A DNA stretch of 47,238 bases from the NCBI GenBank assembly GCA_051819765.1, contig JBNJGT010000003.1, positions 1 to 47,238 of the forward strand, read 5' to 3'. A program made the position numbers and the translations under genes. Position 1 is the stretch's first letter, and each line of letters begins with the position of its first letter. The notes below the pieces were generated by a model, which did not search any database, had not been told where the DNA came from, and saw nothing but the letters and a program-made list of their open reading frames with translations. The stretch comes from JBNJGT01 sp051819765. Lineage in GTDB: Archaea; Nanobdellota; Nanobdellia; Woesearchaeales; JACJVW01. Below are positions 24,530 through 32,636 of the stretch, in pieces.

Positions 24530-25162
24530 TCAGAATTCCAGGAAACCCAATGCTTTATTTACATGACTCTTCCGTATGACAAATATGGTATCTCTCCAAC
24601 ATGAAAGGAATTCTATTATGTTAACGCCATTCTCAGCAAAAAGAGAGGTCAGATAGGAGACAACACCTGGAACTTTCTCAATCTCTTCAGGACTGACAAA
24701 GTCGATCATAGCAAGATCACTTTGATGCATTACCACGTCCTGGAAGGTTCCAGTAATCATATGTGCATATCTATCCTGTGTTATTATAGTATAATTATTG
24801 CTCCCCTCCAGAAGATAAAGGATCCCGTTCTGAGCCTTGCTGTCTTTTTGAATGCCTATAAGGGCATCCAAGTCTATGTTCCGGCTCAGGATTATCACAG
24901 ATATCCGATTTTTTATCCCGATCTCAGACTTTGAAAGCAGGCCACGTATCTTCTTTTCATTGACTGCCTCCGTTTTCAACCGCTCACTATATCTTCTCGC
25001 TGCAATCAATATGGCCTCATGACTGCTCTTTTTTTCAATCTTCAATTCCGTGGCTATCATCCTTGACAAGGCTGAATAATTAATGAGTCCCTTTTTCAGG
25101 CAGTGCTTGATATGAGGATGCTCCTTGATATATCGCACCGTCAGTTCAGTAGTTGAGGTCAT
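24530..25162 (-). CDS. ACT-domain regulatory protein
   Basis: A 210-residue protein. The N-terminal 70 residues are helical (TVRYIKEHPHIKHCLKKGLI, then AILIAARRYSERL), similar to a small archaeal HTH-like module; the middle is alpha/beta (IKNRISVIILSRNID); the last 50 residues match an ACT domain (EKVPGVVSYLTSLFAENGVN, then IIEFLSCWRDTIFVIRKS). ACT domains bind amino acids and regulate enzymes or transcription. A ligand-responsive regulator is therefore likely, but no target is visible. The start is the ATG at 25162, 26 nt from the TATA box at 25184-25193 (a TTG two codons upstream is open). The D-amino-acid gene pair lies divergently next door, a suggestive but unproven link. Confidence 0.7.
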   Translation of the reverse strand: MTSTTELTVRYIKEHPHIKHCLKKGLINYSALSRMIATELKIEKKSSHEAILIAARRYSERLKTEAVNEKKIRGLLSKSEIGIKNRISVIILSRNIDLDALIGIQKDSKAQNGILYLLEGSNNYTIITQDRYAHMITGTFQDVVMHQSDLAMIDFVSPEEIEKVPGVVSYLTSLFAENGVNIIEFLSCWRDTIFVIRKSHVNKALGFLEF

Positions 25163-25183
25163 AACCAATTCCTCGCATGTAAG

Positions 25184-25193
25184 GTATTTATAT
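25184..25193 (-). promoter_or_regulatory. TATA box, leaderless promoter of the ACT gene
   Basis: ATATAAATAC on the minus strand, centred near 25188, 26 nt from the ATG at 25162. Confidence 0.65.
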
Positions 25194-25448
25194 TTTTCTA
25201 TGATTATCTACATTGTTCTGAATAGAACATAAATGTATAAGCTTGTCCGAGAAAGGTCATAATACATAAAGCCCTCCTCCTACACTATAGAGTAAGACCA
25301 AACATCACGACAAACCCAGACACATAAACACAACATAAAGCAAGTCTGGTATAATCATCCAGTAAAATCACCGGGAAAGGCAGACCTCATGAACACCTAG
25401 CAAAAATCACCCAAAAAAGTACATGGTCAAAAAATGGACAACTGAGAG

Positions 25449-26063
25449 ATGATACAGATGTATTATAGCCCGCATATGAAAATGGAAAATATCATCCCTG
25501 ATGATATGTTGGAATCAGACATACATGATAATGGAGAGTCATTCACCCAACTCTACCCGAATCATCGTATTATCACCCACCCATGCTATATACGCAGCAG
25601 TGTGAGATCAAAACTTGATAAAGCTATATCAGCTCTTCCGGAAGCCTACAGCCTCGTAATCCTTGATGCCTATCGCCCACTGGCAATACAGAAAAAGATG
25701 TTCACAGAGTGCATGATTGAGATGCAAAGGATACACCCTCCAAAACTTGCCTATCAGAAAGCATCACTGTTTGTGGCTCCACCAAACATCGCGCCCCATT
25801 GCACAGGTGGTGCGGTTGACGTGACCCTTGCCTATAATGGAAAACCCCTTGATATGGGAAGCGACTACAGGACAAACACTCCGGCATCATACTCTGTGAG
25901 CCACCACATAAGCGTTCAAGCAGCAAACAATAGATCCATCCTATTCCAGACAATGCTTGAGGCAGGATTTGTCAACTATCCAAGCGAATGGTGGCATTGG
26001 TCATATGGAGACTCTTACTGGGCAGCTGTCAACAAGACAAAGACACTCTATGATCGAAAATGA
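25449..26063 (+). CDS. VanX-type D-Ala-D-Ala dipeptidase
   Basis: A 204-residue peptidase of family M15D (VanX/DdpX), which hydrolyses the D-Ala-D-Ala dipeptide in a zinc-dependent reaction. All key residues are in place at nearly the VanX numbers: R76 (DAYRP), zinc ligands H117 and D124 in APHCTGGAVDVTL, catalytic E180 and zinc ligand H183 in SEWWHW. The length matches VanX (about 202). There is no signal peptide, so it is cytosolic, as expected for a dipeptide-scavenging enzyme. Archaea do not make D-Ala-D-Ala peptidoglycan, so the substrate is probably taken up from bacteria. The start is the ATG at 25449; an in-frame ATG at 25458 is possible. It is coupled to the racemase gene by ATGA. 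Confidence 0.92.
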   Translation: MIQMYYSPHMKMENIIPDDMLESDIHDNGESFTQLYPNHRIITHPCYIRSSVRSKLDKAISALPEAYSLVILDAYRPLAIQKKMFTECMIEMQRIHPPKLAYQKASLFVAPPNIAPHCTGGAVDVTLAYNGKPLDMGSDYRTNTPASYSVSHHISVQAANNRSILFQTMLEAGFVNYPSEWWHWSYGDSYWAAVNKTKTLYDRK

Positions 26064-26692
26064 AAACAATCGGAATACTTGGAGGGATGGGACCCAGTGC
26101 ATCTTGTGAGTTCTATTCCCGCATCATTCAGGACTGTCAAAAACGAGGTGCAGTCCAGGACACAGATTTTCCACCCATGATACTGTATTCCCTTCCTCTA
26201 CAGGGTTTTGATGAGACAGGCATTGTCGACAAAAAGATGGTCCTCAAACAGTTGATCCAAGGGATCCGCACCCTCGAATCAGCCGGCTGCGATTTCATAA
26301 CCATACCCTGCAACACTGTCCATGTATTCATGACAGAACTCCGGAAGAATAGCAGCATACCCATACTCAGCATCGTTGAAGAGACGAAGAAAAAGGTAAA
26401 GCATCCATCCATAGCAATAGGTTCAAAGACAACAATGGGATTGGACATATACCAGATGGAGACTGTCAACGATCAGGACAGCATAACGCAACTGATACTC
26501 GAGGTCATGAGCTCCCAGGTAAGATCAGAAACCAAGCAAAGGGTACTTACCCTAATCAGGGACACAGGCAAAGATGTGGTCCTGGCATGCACAGAATTAC
26601 CGCTCGCAATCACCCAGGCTGACCTGAATATCAAAGTCTACGACACACTGCAGATACTCGCGGAAGCAGCCGTGGATCACATGCAAAATTGA
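26060..26692 (+). CDS. Aspartate/glutamate racemase
   Basis: A 210-residue member of the Asp/Glu racemase family, which interconverts L and D acidic amino acids without cofactors using two Cys. Both are present: C84 in TIPCNTVH and C177 in VLACTELPL, with the N-terminal GILGGMGPSAS motif for the substrate carboxylate. A second Cys next to N-T-V-H and T-E-L-P is typical. It overlaps the VanX gene by ATGA, so dipeptide cleavage and stereo-inversion are produced together. It probably converts scavenged D-Glu or D-Asp to the L form; making D-amino acids is the alternative. Confidence 0.93.
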   Translation: MKTIGILGGMGPSASCEFYSRIIQDCQKRGAVQDTDFPPMILYSLPLQGFDETGIVDKKMVLKQLIQGIRTLESAGCDFITIPCNTVHVFMTELRKNSSIPILSIVEETKKKVKHPSIAIGSKTTMGLDIYQMETVNDQDSITQLILEVMSSQVRSETKQRVLTLIRDTGKDVVLACTELPLAITQADLNIKVYDTLQILAEAAVDHMQN

Positions 26693-27366
26693 AAGGGTTA
26701 TGGGGCCTTCTATTAGATTAATATTTTCAAGAGACAGTAAATCCCTAGAATCACCTGTATATACGTGATATGCACATACCATCCAACTCCTCTCAACCAA
26801 TAAGGACGTGATATGCTTATGACTCGCCTGTCAATCAACAAACAATATCGACAATCCCCCTCCTGAGATGCCTCACATTGGTTTCCAGTCTTACTATCCA
26901 AAAAAAAACGTCCTCCAGATGTGGTTCTGCTCCAGGCAATCGATAGAAACCACCACCCCCCTATGGCTGATGAAGGGATATGCCAGTAAAAGTCACACAA
27001 CTGACATAATCCCAAGAAACCAGTATTCTCATCTGTGCCATCAGAGCTATGGACCTTTATTGTAACTCACTCTGAAGACGTATCCCAACACCGTTACTAT
27101 CCTCTCCATGGATGAATAAGGGATAAGATAACAGCAAAACAATCAACACCCTTACACCTAGTGAGGTAATCCTATCAATGGGCAAAACATAAGATACAAT
27201 ATCACTAGAGCCTAGAGAAATATACATTATTTATCATATATCAAAGATATCAACCTAGACCAGAAAGTAGGTGATATATTGAATCAAAAAGACCACCCGG
27301 ACATAGCAGAACAATTCCAAAAAGCAGACTTGGATTAGCAAGTTCAAGCAAGGAGAATCATGAGAA
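26693..27366. other. Gene-poor 670-nt stretch with a possible domain remnant
   Basis: No convincing intact gene. The motif ACGTGATATGC occurs twice (26764 and 26804). Small open frames at 26713-27015 (-) and 26868-27065 (+) give products with no recognisable features and no spaced TATA box. Near the right end (27222-27338) a coding-like frame without a start codon resembles a DUF1858 segment (listed separately). The stretch looks like decayed sequence. Confidence 0.4.
27222..27338 (+). pseudogene. Possible remnant of a DUF1858/ScdA-like small domain
   Basis: A frame open from just after a stop near 27213 to a TAG at 27336-27338 encodes INLDQKVGDILNQ, then HPDIAEQFQKADLD. The pattern (I/V-x-L-D-x-x-V-G-D-I-L, H-P-x-x-A-E-x-F) is that of DUF1858-type domains, which normally continue into a Cys pair; here a stop comes at that point and there is no ATG. 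It may be a decayed gene or chance. Confidence 0.25.
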
Positions 27367-27834
27367 TCAGGATTGACTGCTTCGGACAATCTGAGCCTGG
27401 AATTCATGCAAGAACTCATCACTATCCATGCCCATGGAGAAGGTGAACCAATCCAGGTTCTTGTTCTTGATGAATTCGATGAATGCACCTTGGATCTTGG
27501 CATCCCACTCTTTGAATTGCTTCGCAGTGGCGCACAGGTACTTTACCTCACAATGCCCCACCCGCTTGTCACTGCCGTGGATTTCTGGATGCAACGGGCA
27601 CATCACCTGGGTCTCTGACTCATCAGTGAATATCACGTTCCGGCAGACCCCACAAGGACGAAGGCACTGCGCCCGATCCCGAAACTCCTCAAGATTCTTG
27701 TAATAGCGAAACTCCCGGGTGTTCTGCCTGATACCCTCGCAAACCTCTTCGAAGCTCCCGTAATCACGACCACAGCACCCCATGCAGATCAAGTCGCCAA
27801 TCACACAAACCTCTGATACAGTCCGTTCCATCAT
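27367..27834 (-). CDS. Cys-rich putative metal-binding protein coupled to uvrB
   Basis: A 155-residue protein with eleven Cys: C10, C17, C20-C21 (CMGCCGRDYG), C32, C57-C61-C64 (CLRPCGVC), C79 (MCPLHP), C95 and C101, plus H82 and H94. The CxxCC and CxxxCxxC groups with CPLHP suggest two zinc or Fe-S sites, loosely like YkgJ-type clusters. The C-terminal third is helical, rich in Phe, Trp and Asp. No family name is recognised. Its ATG overlaps the uvrB stop (ATGA), so it is made with UvrB; a role in DNA repair or damage sensing is conjecture. The protein is soluble. Confidence 0.7.
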   Translation of the reverse strand: MMERTVSEVCVIGDLICMGCCGRDYGSFEEVCEGIRQNTREFRYYKNLEEFRDRAQCLRPCGVCRNVIFTDESETQVMCPLHPEIHGSDKRVGHCEVKYLCATAKQFKEWDAKIQGAFIEFIKNKNLDWFTFSMGMDSDEFLHEFQAQIVRSSQS

Positions 27835-29732
27835 TCCTCCTTGAGTTTTCTCACCCGTTCTCGAAGCTCGATCGCTCGCTCGAAATTGAGCTGCTCTGCG
27901 GCTTCCTTCATCTCAGCCTCAAGCTCGATTATCAGGTTCGGAATATCCTTCTTCGGGATATGCTTTGTGTCCTTGATCTCAACGCTTTTCGCCTTTATCG
28001 GCTTCTGGATAGTTTCAGGCGTGATATTGTATTTCCGGTTATGCTCCATCTGGATTTCCCGACGACGGTTGGTCTCATCGATCGCCTGGCGCATGGAGTG
28101 GGTCATGCTATCAGCATACATGATCACCCGGGACTCGACATTTCGCGCCGCCCGGCCGATGATTTGGATCAGACTACGGTAATCCCGCAGGAAACCTTCC
28201 TTATCAGCATCAAGGATCCCGATCAGACCCACCTCGGGGAGATCAAGCCCCTCACGCAATAGGTTAATCCCGACTAACACATCAAAGGTTCCAAGACGCA
28301 GTTCCCGGATGATTTCACTTCGCTCCAGGGTATCAATCTCCGAATGCAGGTACCGTGTCTTCACCTGCTTTTCCGCCAGGAAATCAGTAAGCTCCTCCGC
28401 TAGCTTCTTCGTCAGCGTAGTGAGCAAGACCCGGTATCCCTTATCGACAGTCTTCTTGATCTCTTCAAGCACGTCAGGGATCTGTCCATCAACCGTACGC
28501 ACCTCCACCGGCGGGTCAACAAGCCCGGTAGGTCGGATGATCTGCTCCACGACCCGGGAGTTCTTCCGCTCATACTCACCCGGTGTCGCCGAGACAAAGA
28601 CAACCCGCTTCATCCACTTCTCAAACTCCGGGAACCGCAATGGTCGGTTATCGAAGGCGCTCGGCAACCGGAAGCCATAATCGACCAGCGCTTTCTTCCG
28701 TGAATAATCACCCTTATACATACCGTGCAGCTGCGGGATCGTCTGGTGGCTCTCATCGATGAACATCAGGAAATCGTCCGGAAAATAATCAAGCAACGTG
28801 TAGGGGGCTTCCCCGGTTTTCCGGAAATCGAAATGCCGGGAATAGTTCTCGATGCCTTTGCAGTACCCGGTCTCCTCGATCATCTCGATGTCATACAGGG
28901 TCCGCTGCCGCAGCCGGTGCGCCTCGATCATGCCCAGTTTGGGCAACTGTTCCTCAAGCTCAGCCCGGATCGACGCGATTGCGCTCTGCTTCTCATCCTC
29001 AGGGATCACGAAGTGCCGGGCCGGGAACACATAGAAATATTTCATGTCCTCCTTGATATCAAGCGTTGCCTTATCAAGTTCCCTGATAGCATCAACCTCA
29101 TTGCCGAAGAGTTCAATCCGGATGATATCATTGAAATACGCGGGGATGAGATCGATGGTATCCCCCCGCACCCGGAAGCGCCCCGGCATGAGCTCTGTGT
29201 CATTGCGCTCGTACTGGATATTCACAAGCTTTGCGATGAGATCCCGCCGTTCGATCTTGTGCCCCACGTTCAGCTCGAACCCAAGATCCTTGTAGTTCTC
29301 CGGATTTCCCAGGCCGTAGATGCAGGAGACAGAACTCACCACGATCGTATCAGGTCGAGAAAGGATGGATGCCGTCGCTGACAACCGCATCTGTTCGATC
29401 TTCGGGTTGATCTGAGCATCCTTCTCTATGTACTGGTCTTTCTGCGGGATATAGGATTCAGGCTGATAGTAATCATAATAGGAAACAAAATACTCCACCC
29501 GGTTGTCAGGAAAGAAATCCTTGAATTCATTATACAACTGGGCCGCAAGCGTCTTGTTATGCGCGATCACCAGCGTGGGCTTGTTGAGCCTTGCGATCAC
29601 ATTCGCCATCGTGAAAGTCTTACCCGAGCCTGTCACACCAAGCAGCGTCTGGAACTGTTTTTTCTCAACAAGCTTTTTGATCGCCTTCGGTTGGGAACCA
29701 CGGGGAGCATAGGTGGATCTTAGTTTGAACAT
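27831..29732 (-). CDS. uvrB: UvrB, excinuclease ABC subunit B
   Basis: A 633-residue UvrB, the helicase-like damage-verification subunit of bacterial-type nucleotide excision repair. Motifs: Walker A GVTGSGKT at 32-39, the beta-hairpin region YYDYYQPESYIP near 96, DESHQTIPQ (DEAD-type box), the helicase motif SATPGEYE, GINLLREGLD, QIIGRAARN, and the C-terminal UVR domain (LEAEMKEAAEQLNFERAIEL) that contacts UvrC. The length is close to the bacterial norm (about 660-670). UvrABC occurs in mesophilic archaea through transfer from bacteria; uvrA and uvrC are not in this window. The ATG at 29732 lies 26 nt from a TATA-like element (29753-29763), so a GTG three codons upstream is rejected. Confidence 0.97.
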   Translation of the reverse strand: MFKLRSTYAPRGSQPKAIKKLVEKKQFQTLLGVTGSGKTFTMANVIARLNKPTLVIAHNKTLAAQLYNEFKDFFPDNRVEYFVSYYDYYQPESYIPQKDQYIEKDAQINPKIEQMRLSATASILSRPDTIVVSSVSCIYGLGNPENYKDLGFELNVGHKIERRDLIAKLVNIQYERNDTELMPGRFRVRGDTIDLIPAYFNDIIRIELFGNEVDAIRELDKATLDIKEDMKYFYVFPARHFVIPEDEKQSAIASIRAELEEQLPKLGMIEAHRLRQRTLYDIEMIEETGYCKGIENYSRHFDFRKTGEAPYTLLDYFPDDFLMFIDESHQTIPQLHGMYKGDYSRKKALVDYGFRLPSAFDNRPLRFPEFEKWMKRVVFVSATPGEYERKNSRVVEQIIRPTGLVDPPVEVRTVDGQIPDVLEEIKKTVDKGYRVLLTTLTKKLAEELTDFLAEKQVKTRYLHSEIDTLERSEIIRELRLGTFDVLVGINLLREGLDLPEVGLIGILDADKEGFLRDYRSLIQIIGRAARNVESRVIMYADSMTHSMRQAIDETNRRREIQMEHNRKYNITPETIQKPIKAKSVEIKDTKHIPKKDIPNLIIELEAEMKEAAEQLNFERAIELRERVRKLKEE

Positions 29733-29752
29733 TGTATGCACAAATCAGAGGC

Positions 29753-29763
29753 CAGTTAAATGC
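29753..29763 (-). promoter_or_regulatory. TATA-like box of uvrB, leaderless
   Basis: GCATTTAACTGG on the minus strand, centred near 29758, 26 nt from the ATG at 29732. Confidence 0.45.
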
Positions 29764-29928
29764 TTTTCTGATACCAGGTGTTCTAAGTCATATATCAGAT
29801 AAAATAAATTATGTGCATTAGAAGGGTCCGGACCATCTAAATGATAAATACCCCCTTCCAATTTTTGGCCGTATCTCCAGCCCTGCAAAGATTACCGATT
29901 GAGACTGACATGAAAACAGAAGGCCACC

Positions 29929-30267
29929 CTACCGCATGATACACGCCTGCACGCACTCGATACCATGCTTCTCGCAGAAATCAACCGCTTCTGTGCTCTC
30001 GCTTCCAGGCTGCATCCACACATGCTTGATACCAAGCGCCTTCACATCTTCAAGCACCTTACGGGTCACCTTGGGGGGCACCACGAATATGACCCGGTCC
30101 ACACCCCCTGGGATAGCAGCAAGATCCGTATACACATCAAGCCCCAGAATCACCCCACCCTTCGGATTGACCGGGACAATATCCTCACCAGCTTCCAACA
30201 GGTGCTTTAGCACTTTGAACCCATACTTTGATACATCAGTTGTTGCGCCTACGACTGCCGATATCAT
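29929..30267 (-). CDS. CoA-binding-domain protein (YccU-like)
   Basis: A 112-residue Rossmann protein of the CoA_binding_2 family, related to the nucleotide-binding part of succinyl-CoA synthetase. Motifs: AVVGATTDVSKYGFKVL at the N-terminus, IVPVNPKGG near 30, then VDRVIFVVPP and KHVWMQPGSES near 80. It should bind CoA or a nucleotide; the biological role of these small proteins is unsettled. The frame is open further upstream, but the ATG at 30267 begins the conserved strand and lies 24 nt from the TATA box at 30286-30294. At 112 residues it is shorter than bacterial YccU (about 137). Confidence 0.85.
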   Translation of the reverse strand: MISAVVGATTDVSKYGFKVLKHLLEAGEDIVPVNPKGGVILGLDVYTDLAAIPGGVDRVIFVVPPKVTRKVLEDVKALGIKHVWMQPGSESTEAVDFCEKHGIECVQACIMR

Positions 30268-30285
30268 ACCACCAGATGAGTTCCA

Positions 30286-30294
30286 CATATATAA
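30286..30294 (-). promoter_or_regulatory. TATA box, leaderless promoter
   Basis: TTTATATAT on the minus strand, about 24 nt from the ATG at 30267. Confidence 0.6.
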
Positions 30295-30683
30295 AAATCC
30301 AACGGTTCTGCAGTTTTTCGAATTCCGGTAGCACCGACTTAGACCCAATTTATTTAAAAAAGAGGCGACACCATAGGAATTCGGGACTTCACGCTCCAAA
30401 CCTTGCAAACAACCCCTCTTATACAGGGATACTGGCCTGCGTAACTATGACATTTCTTCGAAAAACTCGGTTCTGCGGCAATAATCATAAGATTTGGTAT
30501 CTTCAAAATCCCCTTCTTATGCTCTTTCCCTAAAGCACCTCCGCGATGAACTCTATGAAAAAAAGACCTGACAAGTCCTCAAATAACACACAAAGAAAGT
30601 TCTGGAGCCAACATGAATTGATCCAGATCTTCCATGAGTTGACCAGGAGTTATGAGCTTAATTGAAAGGTTCCCCCAGGGCGT
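30295..30683. other. Gene-poor stretch of about 390 nt
   Basis: Between two minus-strand genes. The only open frame of note is the 39-codon plus-strand frame at 30546-30665 (listed). The block AATTTATTTAAAAAAG near 30348-30363 is TATA-like, but no start codon lies at the right distance. No RNA structure was recognised. Confidence 0.35.
30546..30665 (+). CDS. Possible small ORF of 39 residues
   Basis: ATG at 30546 to TGA at 30663-30665, encoding a basic N-terminus (MNSMKKRPDKSSNN) and an amphipathic helix-like half (ELIQIFHELTRSYELN). There is no TATA box at the spacing used elsewhere and no family, so it may be chance. Confidence 0.2.
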   Translation: MNSMKKRPDKSSNNTQRKFWSQHELIQIFHELTRSYELN

Positions 30684-31787
30684 CTATCGACTGTTTACGA
30701 GCCCATCTACAATATCCGGCACAGTCGTGATGCGATCGATAGAATCAATCTCTGTCCCTGCTGAGTACAGCCCTTTGTAGATAGCATTGCCATGCGCTGC
30801 ACAATTACCATCCTTGGGCTTGAGATACCGCTCAGGGCATTTACCCACTTTGGGCTCACCCAAGCAAGTAGCGCTCAACAGACCACTTCCGATGCAAAAA
30901 TAATTTCCCCGCTTCTCGTGAGGAGAGGCCTTAAGATACCGAAACGGCATCATTGCCGGTGAACCCCACTCCTCATCACCAGTCATGACATCATCATTAG
31001 AGCCTGCTATGAGTGCCCTTCGATAATCATCAGTCGCACCAGAGTCTTGCGTTGCGATGAACGGCGTGGCCACCTGGACTGCGGTCGCGCCCTTGTCCAT
31101 CGCTCGCGTGATATCCTCATACGTCCTGATGCCTCCTGCCACTATCACTGGTATATCAAGCTTCTTGTCATCCAGATAATCCATAAGGCTTGGTAGCAAT
31201 ACATCCATCAGATCATACGTGCCAAGGAAATCGTCCCCTGCATTTTTGATATCCGCATAGCTCCAGCCAAGATGACCGCCTGCTTTAGGACCTTCAAGCA
31301 CCAGTGCATCCGGCCTGTATCCTTGTCTCTCCCATTTTCGGAGAATCAGGTCTGCAGCTCGTGTCGATGAGACAATAGGTGCAAGAGCGATATCATGCTC
31401 CTTGCCTGCATATTTGGCGACTTGTCGCGGAAGACCGGTTGGAAGACCAGCCCCCGAAACGATCATATTTGCCTTTCCCCGTACTGCGCCTTCAACAGAT
31501 TCCTCAAAATCAGCCACTTTTGACATGATATTCATCGCGCAGTATCCGCACAACTCCTTTGCCTCCCGTACCTGCCGTTCCGCAGCCTCCATCGAAGAAT
31601 GCTTCTCCTGCGTGCGCAGTGAAACCACCTGATCAAGAGCAACACTTGAGCCAGTGCCCAGTATGCCTGCATCCCCACAGGCAACCACAAGATCCAAGCT
31701 TGAGATGTTAACCCCCATACCTCCCTGCAAGATCGGATATCTGGGCCGATCCATACCCTTCATGAAAATCCGCTGCTCAAGTGCCAT
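30684..31787 (-). CDS. Nitronate-monooxygenase-like FMN enzyme
   Basis: A 367-residue TIM-barrel flavoprotein of the 2-nitropropane dioxygenase / nitronate monooxygenase family. It has the N-terminal PILQGGMGVNIS, the active-site segment LVLEGPKAGGHLGWS with the family His, and the FMN-phosphate strand IPVIVAGGIRTYEDI, followed by GATAVQVATPF. Members oxidise nitronates, or act as enoyl reductases or inosine-type dehydrogenases, so the substrate is uncertain. The C-terminal part has a Cys set (CIGSGLLSATCLG, KCPERYL, CAAHG) that might bind a metal or cluster and is not typical of all members. The start is fixed by a TATA box (31807-31819) centred 26 nt upstream of the ATG at 31787. Confidence 0.88.
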   Translation of the reverse strand: MALEQRIFMKGMDRPRYPILQGGMGVNISSLDLVVACGDAGILGTGSSVALDQVVSLRTQEKHSSMEAAERQVREAKELCGYCAMNIMSKVADFEESVEGAVRGKANMIVSGAGLPTGLPRQVAKYAGKEHDIALAPIVSSTRAADLILRKWERQGYRPDALVLEGPKAGGHLGWSYADIKNAGDDFLGTYDLMDVLLPSLMDYLDDKKLDIPVIVAGGIRTYEDITRAMDKGATAVQVATPFIATQDSGATDDYRRALIAGSNDDVMTGDEEWGSPAMMPFRYLKASPHEKRGNYFCIGSGLLSATCLGEPKVGKCPERYLKPKDGNCAAHGNAIYKGLYSAGTEIDSIDRITTVPDIVDGLVNSR

Positions 31788-31806
31788 TTCCTAGGAGAGA
31801 TGCCCA

Positions 31807-31819
31807 ATTTTTTAAAAAA
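31807..31819 (-). promoter_or_regulatory. TATA box, leaderless promoter
   Basis: TTTTTTAAAAAAT on the minus strand, centred near 31813, 26 nt before the ATG at 31787. Confidence 0.6.
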
Positions 31820-31935
31820 CTGCCTCTCGAGCACTAAAACCTCCGATTTTGCACCATCCGATAACTCAGGACCTCGATTACGGTAGATGAAGACCCAAGT
31901 CACCTCGCATAAGCCAACGGGCATTATCGTCAGAG

Positions 31936-31943
31936 TTATATAT
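31936..31943 (+). promoter_or_regulatory. TATA box, leaderless promoter
   Basis: TTATATAT centred near 31939, 26 nt before the ATG at 31965. This rules out the upstream in-frame ATG at 31887. Confidence 0.65.
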
Positions 31944-31964
31944 GCCAGAAGAATCCCTTCAGGG

Positions 31965-32636
31965 ATGGAAAAACTCTACCTCAGTGCTCATCTGGAACGA
32001 TATGAACGGGATTTCATGAGAAAAGGGCACAAAGGATGGAAGAACACAGGCTATTACCCCCAACAACCCTACAAATTTCTCAATGCCCTTGAAGAGATTG
32101 CCAAACAGTATCAAGAGCCGCAAAGATTTCTTGACCTTGGAAGCGGATTAGGCCTCCCTGTTGTGGCCGCTGCATCACAAGGGATAGATTCCACAGGGAT
32201 AGAGATCAACAGTTTGCTTTTTGAAGGCTCAAAAGGACTCATTACCCTATCATACGAAAATCAGATGATTCCTCCAACGACTCAGTGTATTGTACGCAAC
32301 AAAAGCTATTACCCCTCAGATTACATCCACCGAAGAGAGAATGGACTAGGCATCGCTGGAGCGTATGAGAACAATGAAGAACGGGGAAAGGACGTCTTTT
32401 TTCCAGAAGCAAGCGACATAGAGCCCACATACTTGCAGAGCTTCGATTGCATATTCGCCTATTGTTGGCCAGTGCAGATCCCAAGCATACTTGAGATGTT
32501 CAACCTCTATGCGGCACATGATGCGATACTCATGATGGATTCTCCCGGCAAACCCAACAGATACAATACGCTTCTTAAGGACCTGGAATTACAGTGGAAA
32601 ACAGACACCTTTGATATTCTCATGAAACAACGCTGA
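31965..32636 (+). CDS. Class I SAM-dependent methyltransferase
   Basis: A 223-residue methyltransferase with motif I FLDLGSGLGLPVVAAA near 55 (D-x-G-x-G-x-G), motif II GIEINSLLF near 78 with the ribose-binding Glu, and a later strand CIFAYCWPVQIP followed by DAILMMDSP. The N-terminal 50 residues carry basic and aromatic residues (RYERDFMRKGHKGWKN) that could bind the substrate. The target (small molecule, lipid or protein) cannot be told. The start at 31965 is set by the TATA box; starting at 31887 would place the promoter inside the gene. It is followed by a decayed region. Confidence 0.85.
   Translation: MEKLYLSAHLERYERDFMRKGHKGWKNTGYYPQQPYKFLNALEEIAKQYQEPQRFLDLGSGLGLPVVAAASQGIDSTGIEINSLLFEGSKGLITLSYENQMIPPTTQCIVRNKSYYPSDYIHRRENGLGIAGAYENNEERGKDVFFPEASDIEPTYLQSFDCIFAYCWPVQIPSILEMFNLYAAHDAILMMDSPGKPNRYNTLLKDLELQWKTDTFDILMKQR

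Noticed and set aside
28725..29381. 218-codon open frame on the plus strand
   Set aside because: Antisense to the conserved core of uvrB.
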